A DNA stretch of 64,000 nucleotides from DATLLJ01 sp965229885 (GTDB lineage Bacteria; Acidobacteriota; Vicinamibacteria; Vicinamibacterales; CAVVIG01). Both the position numbers and the translations under genes were made by a program. The stretch covers positions 558,001-622,000 of the forward strand of contig CBDDJX010000002.1 in the NCBI GenBank assembly GCA_965229885.1, in the 5' to 3' direction. The notes beneath the pieces were generated by a model. It saw only the letters and a list, made by a program, of their open reading frames with translations, was not told where the DNA came from and searched no databases. Shown here piece after piece: positions 9,227-19,153 of this stretch. The number at the start of each line of letters is the position of its first letter. Positions within the stretch are counted from its first letter, which is position 1.

Positions 9227-9568
9227 GGATTTGAGTCGTTCGTCCTGCTGTGGCCGCTGACCTACCTCGGTGCGGTGGTGATGTGGTTTTACGTGTATGG
9301 CAAAGCCCGTGCCTGGTGGTACTGCTACCACACTCTGCTGCTGGCTGTGTGCGGCGCCCACCTGGCGATCGTGCTGACGAGCGCCCGTGAGTTGTGGCCG
9401 CTCTTGGTGGTCCAAAGCTGGCAGCTTGGTGGCTTTGCCATCTACGCGCTCGGGATTCTGCCCTTTACCGTATTGATTGTGGCAGCACCGCTCTTGCGAG
9501 ACCGAGTCCAGCAGAAGCGAAGTGCTGTAGAAAGCATCCTGCCTGGGGACGCCCGGTTGCCGGCGTGA
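9218..9568 (+). CDS. Small membrane protein of unknown function
   Basis: About 116 residues with three predicted membrane helices (FVLLWPLTYLGAVVMWFYVY; HTLLLAVCGAHLAIVLTSA; GGFAIYALGILPFTVLIVAA) and a basic tail. The ATG at 9218 lies within the last bases of the IS481, so the natural N-terminus may have been replaced. No known family recognised. Confidence 0.5.
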   Translation: MSTGFESFVLLWPLTYLGAVVMWFYVYGKARAWWYCYHTLLLAVCGAHLAIVLTSARELWPLLVVQSWQLGGFAIYALGILPFTVLIVAAPLLRDRVQQKRSAVESILPGDARLPA

Positions 9569-9862
9569 GCATCGCGATCACGCAAATTTCAGCGACTGCC
9601 GCCGGCCAGCGACCCATCCGTGTGCGTGTCTGTTTCAGCTCTTCCTGAGTGATGTCGGTAGCGCAGGGCTTTACGCGGGTTATGCACGAACTGCTCGCCG
9701 CCCCGTGCGGCTCGCTCCGCAAACCGCCAGCGTGTTTGACCCTCCGCTGATCATCGCGCCGCCTCCAGGGTTTGGGTGCGGCGGATGAAAAGACGAGTTA
9801 TCGTGATATCTTCGAGCAGATTCACCGGAATGGCAGGAGAGCGTCTTGAGGCGTTGCGGAGG

Positions 9863-11995
9863 ATGAGAAGACAGCCTACAACGGCAGCGGGGCCACCATG
9901 GTCGGTGCCGCGTGGCGCGGTGTGTCTGGTCGCGCTGTTGACGATGGCCTGTCAGGCGGCGACGGACGTCGAGGAACGAGCTGGGGAGTCGGTGCCGGCG
10001 GTCATTGACCAAGGCGATCTCCCGAGCATCAGAGCGCGAGGCACGCTCCGCGTGCTGGTGGGCGCAAGCGGCGAAGAGGAGTTTCTTCCGAGGCAGGGGA
10101 TGCCAGCATCCCTGGACAAGACCCTGGCGGAAGAGCTCGCCGGGCGCCTAGGCGTCGACATGGAGTTCGTCCTCGTCGACCGCCGCGACGAGCTCATCCC
10201 GATGCTGGTGGAGGGGAAGGGCGATCTCGTGGCCGCTCAGCTCACGGTCACCGACAAGCGAGAGCAACAGGTTGCGTTCGCGCGACCAACAGCAACTGTT
10301 GAGGAATGGGTCGTTGGACAAAGGGGCGCCGAGAACCTTCCTCGATCTCCGGTAGCGCTCGCGGGACGTGAGGTCCACGTCCGGCCGAGCTCGTCGTTCG
10401 CGGAGACCTTGGAAGCGCTGCAGGGCTCGGACATCGCCACGTTCAAGGTGGTCTTCGTAGAAGAGCATCTGGACACCGAGTCGATCGTCTATGAAGTGAC
10501 ACAGGGCAAGCGACCGCTCACCGTCGTCGATAGCCACACCCTCGATGCTATCCAGGCGTATACCGACGCCGTTGAGCCTTTGTTCAAGATCGCCGAGGGA
10601 CGCCAGATCGCCTGGGCCGTCCGCCGGCAGAACCCAGAGCTGCTGGCAGCCACCAACACCTTCCTCGTCGAGAAGTCCTTGACCGGACATACCAATGAAC
10701 GCTTCCTTGGCGATCTCGAGGGCATCCGGGAACGGGGCGTGCTGCGGGTGCTCACCCGCAACAATCCAGTGACCTATTATCTTTACCGAGGTCGGCCGAT
10801 GGGCTTCGACTTCGAGTTGGCGAAGCTCATCGCCGAGGATCTCGACGTGCGTCTGGCGATGGTTGTGCCACCTTCCCGTGACCAGCTGATCCCGTGGCTC
10901 GTGGAAGGCCGTGGCGACATCATTGCAGCCTCGTTCACGATCACCGAGGAGCGCGGCGCACACGTGGCATTCAGTCAGCCATATCTCTTCGTCGATGAGA
11001 TGGTCGTGAGCCGGGCGGGGGATCCCCCGATGACCACCCTGGCTGACTTGAAGGGCACGACGCTCCACGTGCGCAGGTCGTCGAGTTACTACGACACGCT
11101 CGAGCGCCTGCAGGGCGACTACGGCCCGTTCACGATCGTCGAGGCCCCCGAAGATCTCGAAACCGAGCAGCTCATCGGCATGGTCGCTCGTGGCGAGATA
11201 CCGCTCACTGTGAGCGACAGTCACATTCTCAACGTCGAGCTGACGTATCGTGACGAGATCGTTGGCGCGCTGACGCTCTCTCGCGGCGGAGACGACGAGA
11301 AGGCGATCGCCTTTGCCGTACGCCAGCAGAATACCGAGTTCGCAGCGTACCTCGATGGTTTCGTGAAGAAGACCTATCGCGGCCTGGAATACAACCTGGC
11401 GAGGAAAGCCTATTTCGAGGACAAGCACCGGATCGCGGTTGCGACAACGCGTCGGACCGGCGTGAGCGGCGAGCTGTCACCCTACGACGGCGTCATCAAG
11501 AAGTACTCCGAAAGCTACGGGCTCGACTGGCGGCTGATGGCAGCCCAGGCGTTTCACGAGAGCGGCTTCGATCCGAACGCGAAGAGCTGGGTCGGCGCGT
11601 TAGGGCTCTTCCAGGTCATGCCCGCGACCGGACAGGAAATGGGCATCACGGAGCTGGTCGATCCGCCAGAGGGCGGGGTGCGTGCCGGGATTATGTACCT
11701 GGATCGGCAGATCAAGCGCATGGATCCCACGATCCCCTTCAGGCAGCGGGTGCGCTTCGCCCTAGCCGCCTACAACGTTGGGTACGGTCACCTCGTCGAT
11801 GCACGGCGCCTCGCGGCTGAGATCGGGCTGGATCCCGATCGCTGGTTTGGCAACGTCGAGAACGCCATCGCTCTGCTGGAGGATCCCCAGTATCACACGA
11901 AGGCACGCTACGGCTATTGCCGGGGCACGGAGCCGGCCCTGTACGTCTCTCGTATCCAGAACACGTACGACAACTACGTCAAGATCGTGCAGTAG
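9863..11995 (+). CDS. MltF-like lytic transglycosylase with two solute-binding domains
   Basis: About 710 residues. A hydrophobic N-terminal segment ends in LLTMAC, a loose lipobox, so probably a lipoprotein. Two SBP_bac_3-type domains follow in tandem (starting at IRARGTLRVLVG, about residue 55, and IRERGVLRVLTR, about residue 290). A C-terminal SLT domain begins near residue 540; the catalytic Glu is in AQAFHESGF, followed by GLFQVMPATG. E. coli MltF has only one SBP domain, so the second is unusual. Role: cleavage of peptidoglycan strands in the periplasm. I prefer ATG 9863 because it follows GGAGG and puts the signal near the N-terminus; an in-frame ATG at 9776 exists. The 9569-9862 stretch upstream holds no other gene I can see. 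Confidence 0.85.
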   Translation: MRRQPTTAAGPPWSVPRGAVCLVALLTMACQAATDVEERAGESVPAVIDQGDLPSIRARGTLRVLVGASGEEEFLPRQGMPASLDKTLAEELAGRLGVDMEFVLVDRRDELIPMLVEGKGDLVAAQLTVTDKREQQVAFARPTATVEEWVVGQRGAENLPRSPVALAGREVHVRPSSSFAETLEALQGSDIATFKVVFVEEHLDTESIVYEVTQGKRPLTVVDSHTLDAIQAYTDAVEPLFKIAEGRQIAWAVRRQNPELLAATNTFLVEKSLTGHTNERFLGDLEGIRERGVLRVLTRNNPVTYYLYRGRPMGFDFELAKLIAEDLDVRLAMVVPPSRDQLIPWLVEGRGDIIAASFTITEERGAHVAFSQPYLFVDEMVVSRAGDPPMTTLADLKGTTLHVRRSSSYYDTLERLQGDYGPFTIVEAPEDLETEQLIGMVARGEIPLTVSDSHILNVELTYRDEIVGALTLSRGGDDEKAIAFAVRQQNTEFAAYLDGFVKKTYRGLEYNLARKAYFEDKHRIAVATTRRTGVSGELSPYDGVIKKYSESYGLDWRLMAAQAFHESGFDPNAKSWVGALGLFQVMPATGQEMGITELVDPPEGGVRAGIMYLDRQIKRMDPTIPFRQRVRFALAAYNVGYGHLVDARRLAAEIGLDPDRWFGNVENAIALLEDPQYHTKARYGYCRGTEPALYVSRIQNTYDNYVKIVQ

Positions 11996-12029
11996 CGCAC
12001 GTGGGAGCACTGGGTCAGCCAGATCTCCA

Positions 12030-12231
12030 GGGTGCTTCCGGCAGGAGTATCCGATCTTCGACGTCCCGATGGACCATACGATCTTTCGAAGCCTGCTCCA
12101 GGTGGATGACATCCCTCGGATCCCCTCCATATCAGTACGGAGGCAGAGCGGCGGCGGCACGTCGGACCAAGGCTACTCGAGCGAAGCCAGCGTTTTTGAG
12201 GCATCGCCGACGAGCACGGCCGGCTCATGGT
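12030..12231 (+). pseudogene. DUF4159-like fragment
   Basis: One frame gives YPIFDVPMDHTIFRSLLQV then DDIPRIPSI; after a frameshift another gives GIADEHGRLMVALVH. Both resemble the conserved core of DUF4159 (HPIF..., QIPS..., GR-x-MV). The piece is cut on the right by the IS5 element at 12232, and the left boundary lies just after the MltF gene. DUF4159 proteins usually sit beside MoxR/DUF58 gene clusters; none is here. Confidence 0.5.
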
Positions 12232-13285
12232 GGCGTTGGTGCACGAATCGAAACTGGCACGCCACGGTCCCAACCACCGGTGCTTCATCGACCGACGGCG
12301 TAGGAAGCTGGGCGGCCCATATCGGTCATCGCATTCAGCATATTGCACGCGAGCTGCGCTTCGACCGTTCTCCCACCGGGTGTCCTGGCTCGAAGACCAT
12401 CGCCGCTGATCGACGTATACCTGAAGCAGGCGTTCTCGACTCGCGCGTGCTGATGGTCGCGTGACGTCTTCTTCCACCGTCGCCGTCCGATGCTCTTCAC
12501 CGTGTTGATTGTGTGATCACGAGCGCTCGACCGCGGCCTCCGTCGGGACACCCGGGCCGTCTTGGTCGGCGGGACCACGCCGGTCGCGCTCCGTGCACCG
12601 GCCGCATCGTAGCAGCCAACCGGATCGTAGGCTGCGTCCGCGGTGACGCTCGCGCTGTCGTCGTTGACGACCTCGATCAGCTCGACGCCCGTCGTCGCGT
12701 CATCGCCCGTCGCGTCCGCGAGCGCGTGCGCGACGATCACACCGGTGTGATCAACACCCACATGGAGTGTCTTCCACCCGCGCGTGCCACGGCCTCCATG
12801 TTGCGCCGTGGCCCATTCACCCGCGCCGGCCATCGACAGGCCAGTGCTGTCGATGATGCGATGAAGGCCTGCGCGCCGGGGAACGCCCCGAAGCCTGAGG
12901 TCGAGGTGTGGGTCACGACGAGACAGCGTCGTGTGATCAGGCGACCGACGGTCGAGTCCCAGCAGCACGAAGAGCGACGTGAGAAAGCCCGCTGTCTGAC
13001 GGAGCGGGAGATGGAAGAGAAAACGCAGCGTCAAGGCGGACTCGATCGCGAGGTCCGAGTACTTCCGCTGTGCGCCTCGCGTGCCCGCTCCGTCAGGTTC
13101 CCAGGCGGCGATGGCCGCCGGGGACGACCAGATGGTGATGTCGCCTCGACAGACCAGAGCGCGATCAGAGGCGGCCCAGTTCTGGACGTGGTACTGTGTC
13201 TTGTACGTGGGATGGACGCTCGACTTCATCCATCCAGTCTGGTCTGCCCCCTCGCAACCTCACTCCGGATTCGTGCACCAACGCC
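12232..13285 (-). mobile_element. IS5-family element 1
   Basis: 1,054 bp with perfect 18-bp terminal inverted repeats GGCGTTGGTGCACGAATC. Encodes one transposase. No clear target duplication. Confidence 0.85.
12285..13229 (-). CDS. IS5-family transposase
   Basis: 314 residues. N-terminal DUF772-like region (HPTYKTQYHVQNW), then a DDE core: Asp in IDSTGLSM, Asp in TADAAYD, Glu in RVENACFRY. Frame intact with start ATG 13229. Related to, but diverged from, the copies at 27-44 kb. Confidence 0.85.
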   Translation of the reverse strand: MKSSVHPTYKTQYHVQNWAASDRALVCRGDITIWSSPAAIAAWEPDGAGTRGAQRKYSDLAIESALTLRFLFHLPLRQTAGFLTSLFVLLGLDRRSPDHTTLSRRDPHLDLRLRGVPRRAGLHRIIDSTGLSMAGAGEWATAQHGGRGTRGWKTLHVGVDHTGVIVAHALADATGDDATTGVELIEVVNDDSASVTADAAYDPVGCYDAAGARSATGVVPPTKTARVSRRRPRSSARDHTINTVKSIGRRRWKKTSRDHQHARVENACFRYTSISGDGLRARTPGGRTVEAQLACNMLNAMTDMGRPASYAVGR

Positions 13286-13321
13286 CAGGCACGGACCGAG
13301 GGGATTCGGAGACATGATTCC

Positions 13322-13537
13322 TCAGGTGCTAGCGCGTGGGTAGCTGTGCCTGACTCCATTGGGCCGGAGGATGGCATACGCCGTTTTCGGCTGGGGATAC
13401 GTGGTCCAAAAGTGGCGGCCGCATTCCAGGCAGGTCCAGAACTGATCGGGCTTCCAGGCTTCTCCGGGACCAGGATCCGTGAGGTCCATCACCGCTCCGC
13501 AACGTTGGCAGCGCATCTGAAGATCGACGTCACCCAC
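13322..13537 (-). CDS. Small zinc-ribbon protein
   Basis: 71 residues with two CxxC pairs (MRCQRCGAVM and FWTCLECGRHFW) spaced as in a zinc ribbon. No other domain. It lies alone between two IS5 elements, so no operon context remains. Function unknown; nucleic-acid or protein binding is the usual role of such folds. Confidence 0.6.
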   Translation of the reverse strand: MGDVDLQMRCQRCGAVMDLTDPGPGEAWKPDQFWTCLECGRHFWTTYPQPKTAYAILRPNGVRHSYPRAST

Positions 13538-13578
13538 TCGCCCGATTCTAGCACCGAGCCCTCATGGTGCCCCGCCGG

Positions 13579-14632
13579 GGCGTTGTTGCGTAAATCGAAA
13601 CTGGCACCGAGCGCTCCCCCGCGTAGGTTCGTCACCGATCGATCGCGAACGACTCTGGTCGACCAAGCTCGGTCATTCGATTGAGCACGTGGCACGCACG
13701 CACCGATTCGACAGCTTGCGCTGCGCGAGTCCGACTTCGAAGTCGATCGCCGAGAATCGACTTGTACCGGAAGAACGCGTTCTCGACGCGGGCCTGTCGA
13801 TGATAGCCGACCTCCTTCTTCCATCGACGCGCCCAATCTTGCTGATCCTTCTGATCGTCCCATCGCGAGCGCTCGACCGCGGGTTGCGTCGGGACAGCTT
13901 GGCTGTCTTCGCCGGCGGCACGACGACGGTCGTGCCTCGGGTGTTGGCTGTCTCGTAGCAGGCGAGCGTGTCGTAGGCCGCGTCCGCCGTGACCGTCCGC
14001 GCGCTGCTGGCAATGGTCGCGATCAGATCGATGCCCGTACTCGCGTCATCCACCGCGGAATCGGTCAACGCCTGAGCGACGATCACTCCCGCGTGGTCGA
14101 CTCCCAGATGAAGCGTCTTCCACCCCCGCCGCCCGCGTCGTCCGTGTTTCGCCGCCGCCCATTCACCCTCGCCGACCATCGACAGGCCAGTGCTGTCGAT
14201 GAAGAGGTGCAGGGCGGCGCGCCTGGGAACGCGTCGGAGTGTGAGGTTGAGATGCTGCCCGCGCCGGGACAGCGTCGTGTGGTCGGGCGACCGCAGGTCA
14301 AGGCCCATCAGATGGAAGAGTGAAGTGAGAAAGCCTTCCGCCTGACGGAGCGGCAGATGGAAGAGGAGACGCAGCGTCAGGGCGGTTTCGATCGCGAGGT
14401 CCGAGTACTCCGGTGGCGCGCCCCGCGTGCGCGTTCCCTCAGGTTTCTAGGCTGCGATGGCCGCCCTGGACAACCAGATGGTGATGTTGCCCCGACCGAT
14501 CAGGGCTCGCTCGTAGGACGCCCAGTTTCGGACGCGGTATTTCGTCTTGTATTTCGGATGGACTCTCGACTTCATCCCTCCAGTCTCGTCTGGGTCCCTC
14601 TCAACCTCACACTTGATTTGTGCAACAACGCC
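13579..14632 (-). mobile_element. IS5-family element 2
   Basis: 1,054 bp, the same length as element 1. Terminal repeats GGCGTTGTTGCGTAAATC and GGCGTTGTTGCACAAATC. Transposase frameshifted. Confidence 0.85.
13625..14575 (-). pseudogene. IS5-family transposase, frameshifted
   Basis: Starts at ATG 14575 (MKSRVHPKYKTKYRVRNW) but stops after IAA near 14447. The frame resumes (GLDLRSPDHTTLSRRGQ to about 13850), holding Asp in IDSTGLSM and TADAAYD. A further shift near KIGR-VDGRRR moves the Glu-containing end (VENAFFRYK) to another frame. At least two indels, so inactive. Confidence 0.8.
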
Positions 14633-15060
14633 GCGCACCGCGGCGAGATGCGGATCGGGGGGGCTGACTGTGAGCCAGGATACGTCCGTCGCTGCGTGTG
14701 CGCTAGATTTGTTGGATGAATTGTCCGGCGTAGGCAACCGCATGTACTAGGCAGGCAGCTGGTGCGATTGGATGACCTCGGGTACACACCGATGACCCCA
14801 CCATGTTGACCGCCGCACGAGAATCACGAACACCATCAGGGTTACCGCTGAAGAGCGGCAGGCGCGCCGCGGCATCCGTGTCGGCAAGGATCTGGAGGGT
14901 TTGTCCGTGAGGGCGGCGAGGCCGCTGCCGTCGAATGTGCAACATGGTCAATGGGACGATCGTGTCTGATTGTTCATCGAGATACACACCTTCATCGCCA
15001 CCAACCCCTCTTTGCGTATCCGCTTCTACAACGTCCTTGCCCGACTGGGTGAGTTCGCAG
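14633..15060. other. Region without a recognisable gene
   Basis: No intact gene seen. A plus-strand frame about 14806-15102 looks weakly coding (TAEERQARRGIRVGKDLEGL, then after one TGA IEIHTFIATNPSLRIRFYNV), which may be a decayed gene, but I cannot assign it. Confidence 0.3.
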
Positions 15061-16258
15061 TCACCCGACCGCGCGTCGTTCGTGCCACACGCGAGCGTTG
15101 ACAAGCCACGCGCCTACATCTGAGGGCGCGAGGGACCACGACGCTATCTCCTTGAGCTGGCTCTTGATCAGGAGTTCTAGCGCTCGAACGTCGTCGCGCT
15201 TGTCCACGCGAAGGCACGTCTCGAAGTTGTCACATAGTCCGGGCTTCGTGAAATTCAGGCTACCCAGAAACGCAACCTCCCTGTCGATCACATACAGCTT
15301 CACGTGAACGTACGGGCAGTCGGTATGTGATCGGTAGTGTGATGGCAGGATTTTCGTGTCACGAAGCGTTCACGCGTACGTGTAGCGGTAGATACCGCGA
15401 CGCCAATAGATGGCGAAGACAATCGCGGCCACGGGCAGTAGGTACCACCCGAGAGGCGCCCAAGGAGACACGCCGTTCAAGCCGATGGCCATGCCTGCCG
15501 CGCCGATTCCGCCCAACGCGGACCACAGCATCCCCCCTTCTGCGACGCGTGACTGCCGCCTCATCGCGCGAAGGTGTTTGCGAGACGAGTGTCTGCGCGA
15601 TCTTATGTTTCCTAACCTGAGAGGGCGCAAAGTCCTCCATTGTCACAAGATCCACCACCACTCCCCGCCCGTGCAGCTCGAGCAGGCAGTCCACCTGCTG
15701 CTCGCCCAGGTACGGCGAGACCACGAGTACGCTCTCGCGCGCGTTCAACATTCGGTGATACAGCTCGGAGCCTGCACTTGTCCCGATGCTCAATTCAGCC
15801 GAGAGAGAGGCGCTCCGTTCGGGTGACACACCCGGCCCGGTGAACTGGCGGCCCTGGTCGGTCTGTTGGGCGGCATGGGTCGCGAGGGCGTCCCATGCCT
15901 GGGCCGGGCTGGGCGACCGCTCGGGCGCGCGCCGCACGGCGGGCGGACGGCGGAGCCAGCCGCGCATGAGGGCGCGCAGCACGAAGGGCAGCGCCAGGAT
16001 TGCGGGCGCGGCGAGAACCATCGAGCCGTCGTGGATCACAACGTAGTAGTAGAGCGCGGCCAGCCACGCCGGGGGCACCACGGCAACGACGGCCATCGCC
16101 ATCAAGAACGCACGCCAGCGCGGGCGCGCCGGGTGGCGGACGCGACCGGCGTACCAAAACACGAGCACGGCGGGGACGCCCCAATTGACGGCGATCATGG
16201 CGAAGATGCTGCTGATGGTGATGTCGGGCATCTGTTCTTCTACCGGTGTTCCCCACAC
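15061..16258 (-). pseudogene. Membrane-anchored phospholipase D-like protein, broken
   Basis: N-terminal part (start near 16258) has three hydrophobic segments, then a first PLD-like half (ESVLVVSPYLGEQQVDCLLE). A frameshift near 15575 moves to a second frame with two more membrane helices (LWSALGGIGAAGMAIGL; WYLLPVAAIVFAIYW). An in-frame TGA at 15370-15372 follows. The frame then continues through the HKD motif HVKLYVIDREVAFLGSLNF (H-x-K-x4-D) to 15061. Cardiolipin-synthase-like or PLD nuclease activity is possible for the ancestor. The two lesions make it a pseudogene unless they are sequencing errors. Confidence 0.65.
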
Positions 16259-16499
16259 TGTGGAGCACAGCTGGCGGCGACACGTGTCATAGGTGGTTGC
16301 TCACACTCTGGATGACGAAACCAAGAACCACGCGCACCACGGCAACCCACGACCATGGCTCGACTCGATCCAAGGAACCCCACGGTGGACCGGCACTGAA
16401 AAACAGCAGCATGACACCCAGGAAAAAACAGTCCAATGGCATTGACGATGTGAGGCAACAACATCTCACCGCCGCTCATTCGGTAGCGAGGGCCATGCG

Positions 16500-16685
16500 G
16501 TGGAGCTCCGGGAGGTGAGGCAGATGACGGCGTTATCCCGTTCAGCCGTCTACGTGCTGATGGGCACCGCGCAGTTTCCGCCGCCGATTCGCATCGGCCG
16601 TCGCGCCGCGTGGTGGGTCGAGCAGGAGGTGCTCGACTTCATCGCCAGCCGCCCCCGGGGCGGCTCCGCATGGCCTCCCGCGTAG
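16500..16685 (+). CDS. AlpA-family regulator
   Basis: 61 residues from GTG 16500: MTALSRSAVYVLMGTAQFPPPIRIG with RRAAWWVEQEVLDFI, the small MerR-like HTH of AlpA/excisionase regulators. It lies beside, and converges on, the P4-type integrase at 16697, a pairing typical of integrative islands. Likely controls integrase expression or excision. The 16259-16499 stretch upstream contains no gene I recognise. Confidence 0.75.
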   Translation: MELREVRQMTALSRSAVYVLMGTAQFPPPIRIGRRAAWWVEQEVLDFIASRPRGGSAWPPA

Positions 16686-16696
16686 CGACGCCACGC

Positions 16697-18068
16697 TCAC
16701 GGGTGTGTCCGTGCGGCCTGCGCGCCCGTCCCGTTCAGATAGGCCGCCCAGTCGTCCATCAACCGGCGGCGGCGCGCGAACAGATCCGAGCGCGCGTAGG
16801 CCGCCTCCGTCGGGTTGCGCACCGTATGGGCGAGCGCGGCTTCGACCACCTCACGAGGGGTAGTCGTGTGCTCCGCCGCCCAGTCCCGGAAGCTCGACCG
16901 AAACCCATGCGGCACGGCGGCGATGCCGAGTGCTTTGATCAGCTTGCTCAGCCGTTTGTCGGAGAGCGGCTTCCCATGCGGGTTGGGGAACACCAGGCCT
17001 GTCCCCTCGCGTCGTCCACCCGCGTTAGTGAGCATCGCCGTGGCGCGCGCGGAGAGCGGGACTCGATGATCGCGTTTCGCCTTCATCCGCGCGGCGGGGA
17101 TGGTCCACACACGCTCGTCCAGGTCCATCTCGTTCCACGTCGCCAGGCGCACTTCGCCGGACCGCGCCGCCGTCAGTGAGCATCGCCGTGGCGCGCGCGG
17201 AGAGCGGGACTCGATGATCGCGTTTCGCCTTCATCCGCGCGGCGGGGATGGTCCACACACGCTCGTCCAGGTCCATCTCGTTCCACGTCGCCAGGCGCAC
17301 TTCGCCGGACCGCGCCGCCGTCAACACCAGGAACTCGAACGCCTGCCTTGTGGTGACCGACGCCTGGGATGCCCAGACGGTTGTGATGGCGTCCGCGACC
17401 TCTCCGTGGGGCAACGCCCGCATGTGCTGGACGAGGGCCTGCTGCCGGCCAAGGGCCTGCGCCAGGACATCGCCCGCCGGGTTGTCCGGCCGGTAGCCCA
17501 TCGCGACCGCCCATTTCATCACGGCGCCGATCCGTTGCCGCACGCGCCGGGCGGTTGCGGGCTTCGTGTGCCAGATGGGGGTGAGGATCGCCAACACATC
17601 GGCGGTGGTGACCTCGGAGATCGGCGCCGCGCCAATGCGCGGGAACGCATAGGCGCGCAAACTGCGCGGCCAGTCCAGTGCGTGTTTGGCATTTCGCCAG
17701 CCGGGGCGCTGTTGGTCCAGCACACGGGCGGCGGCCGCCTCGAACGTGAGCTGCCCGTGCACGCTCCGTCTGGTGGCCAACGGATCCCCGTCCGCCCGTG
17801 CCACCTTGCGCTGGGCGAACGCCATCTCGCGGGCCTCGGCCAGCGACACGAGGGGGTAGCCGCCGAGCCCGAGTTCCCGGCGGCGGCCCTTGATCACCAA
17901 GCGTTGCACCCAACAGCGTGCCCCGCTCGGCAGCACCAGCACGTACAGCCCCTGCCCGTCGCAGTACCGCCCGGGCCGTGTCACGGTGCGGACAAAGGCC
18001 GCGCTCAACGCCTTCTCCGGGTGCTTCCCGTGCTTGCGCCCAGGGTTGCTTCGCATCGCATCCAGCAT
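16697..18068 (-). pseudogene. P4-type tyrosine integrase broken by internal duplication
   Basis: The N-terminal part starts at ATG 18068 with the DUF4102 domain (AAFVRTVTRPGRYCDGQGLY), then a core domain with LTAARSGEVRLATWNEMD (catalytic Arg). The C-terminal part (HGFRSSFRDWAAE, LAHTVRNPTEAAYARSD) ends at 16697. A 148-bp tandem duplication (17027-17174 and 17175-17322) shifts the frame between them. Removing one copy restores a single 407-residue protein closely matching the intact 397-residue integrase at 52080-53270. Confidence 0.85.
17027..17322. repeat. 148-bp perfect tandem duplication
   Basis: Bases 17027-17174 are repeated at 17175-17322 without a visible difference. 148 is not a multiple of three, so it inactivates the integrase. 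The perfect identity suggests a recent event. Confidence 0.9.
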
Positions 18069-18215
18069 GTCTATTCACCTCTTTACTCCCACCATTATAA
18101 ATAGGAATGCGGCGGATGCAGTCGGAATGTACGGGACAGGATAATGCTATTTAACTAGTGTAGATACAAATATTTATAGATGTCACCGGCTGTCAGTGGA
18201 CAGTGTCGGAATATG

Positions 18216-18698
18216 ATGGGTGGTGGATGACGCGACCACCGCCCACGATCTGATCAACGCGGTTCATGGCAACCTCGTGAGCGTCACCGCTGACGCGGCC
18301 TACGACACGGTCGCCGTCTACGAGACCGCTGCGGCGCGGGGTGCGACGGTCGTGGTGCCACCGGCCAGGACGGCGAACGTGTCTCGCCACGGGCCGCGGT
18401 CGGCCGCTCGGGATCGGACGATCACGTTAGTGAAGAAGCTCGGACGGCGCCGCTGGAAGAAGACGTCCGGCTACCATCGTCAGGCCCGGGTGGAGAACGC
18501 GTTCTTTCGATACAAGTCGATCCTCGGAGATGGCCTTCGAGCCCGGAGCCCGGCCGGGCAGGGGAGTGAGGCCGTCCTCGGCTGCGAGATCCTAAATCGG
18601 ATGACCGCTCTCGGCCGACCAGCGTCGTATAGCATCGGCAGGTGAGGGCCCTGTCGTTTGGTATCGTGCGGGCCAGTTACGATTCGTGCAACAACGCC
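18216..18698 (+). pseudogene. IS5 3' fragment
   Basis: Encodes the last about 141 residues of an IS5 transposase (from VDDATTAHDLINAV to RPASYSIGR), including Asp in TADAAYD and Glu in RVENAFFRYK, and ends with the terminal repeat at 18681-18698. The 5' part is absent. It is most like the 3' ends of copies B and D. Confidence 0.85.
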
Positions 18699-18896
18699 GC
18701 GCACCCGCGTGAGCCGTAAGCCCGGACCCCACTAAGTTCAGGCTATCGACTGACTGTCAGCGCGCGCCGCGCCGGCCTCCTTTGAATCCGGCGAAGGTCG
18801 CACATTCGTCGCACAAAACGCTATTCGGCCAGGGAAGCGCATGAGCTGAAAGGCATGGCTCACGCCTCTAACTAGCTTGTAATCTGATATTTAAAA

Positions 18897-18965
18897 TGGA
18901 GCCGGCGAGCAGACTCGAACTGCTGACCTGCTGATTACGAATCAGCATAAGGGGTGTTCGCCGGC
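18897..18965 (-). tRNA. tRNA-Thr(CGU)-like att remnant lacking a D-arm
   Basis: Reverse-strand reading gives a tRNA 3' half: anticodon stem-loop with CGT, five-base variable loop, T-arm with TTCGAGT, acceptor strand CGCCGGC and TCCA. Upstream GCCGGCG pairs perfectly with the acceptor, but only 12 nt lie where the D-arm should be, so this is probably a displaced tRNA-Thr 3' end at an integration junction, not a working tRNA. The core GACCTGCTGATTACGAATC recurs at 44672. Confidence 0.5.
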
Positions 18966-19153
18966 ATCCACCGGTGTCCTCAGCGTTGGAATTGCTGGCC
19001 TTTCCAGTCCGTCGGAAGGTAAACCGTCCGCCCGCGTCTGTCGCTTTGGCTGTCAGATTGGCTGTCAACGGACCGGCAGCAACGTGCGGGGAAATCCGGC
19101 TCAGTTCGTCGGCACCAGCCGCCGCAGTTCCTCGAACCAGTGCTGGACGAGAA

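Noticed and set aside
10148..11428. 426-residue reverse-strand ORF under the MltF gene
   Set aside because: Complete shadow of a clear lipoprotein/SLT gene in a GC-rich sequence; no motifs of its own.
14703..15104. 133-residue reverse-strand ORF
   Set aside because: Low-complexity translation without motifs, overlaps the start of the PLD-like gene end; plus-strand frames look more coding-like but are also broken.
14633..18720. GCGCACC directly after two IS5 right ends (14633 and 18699) as a shared target site
   Set aside because: Only seven bases, and the left flanks of the elements do not show it, so not evidence of a target duplication.
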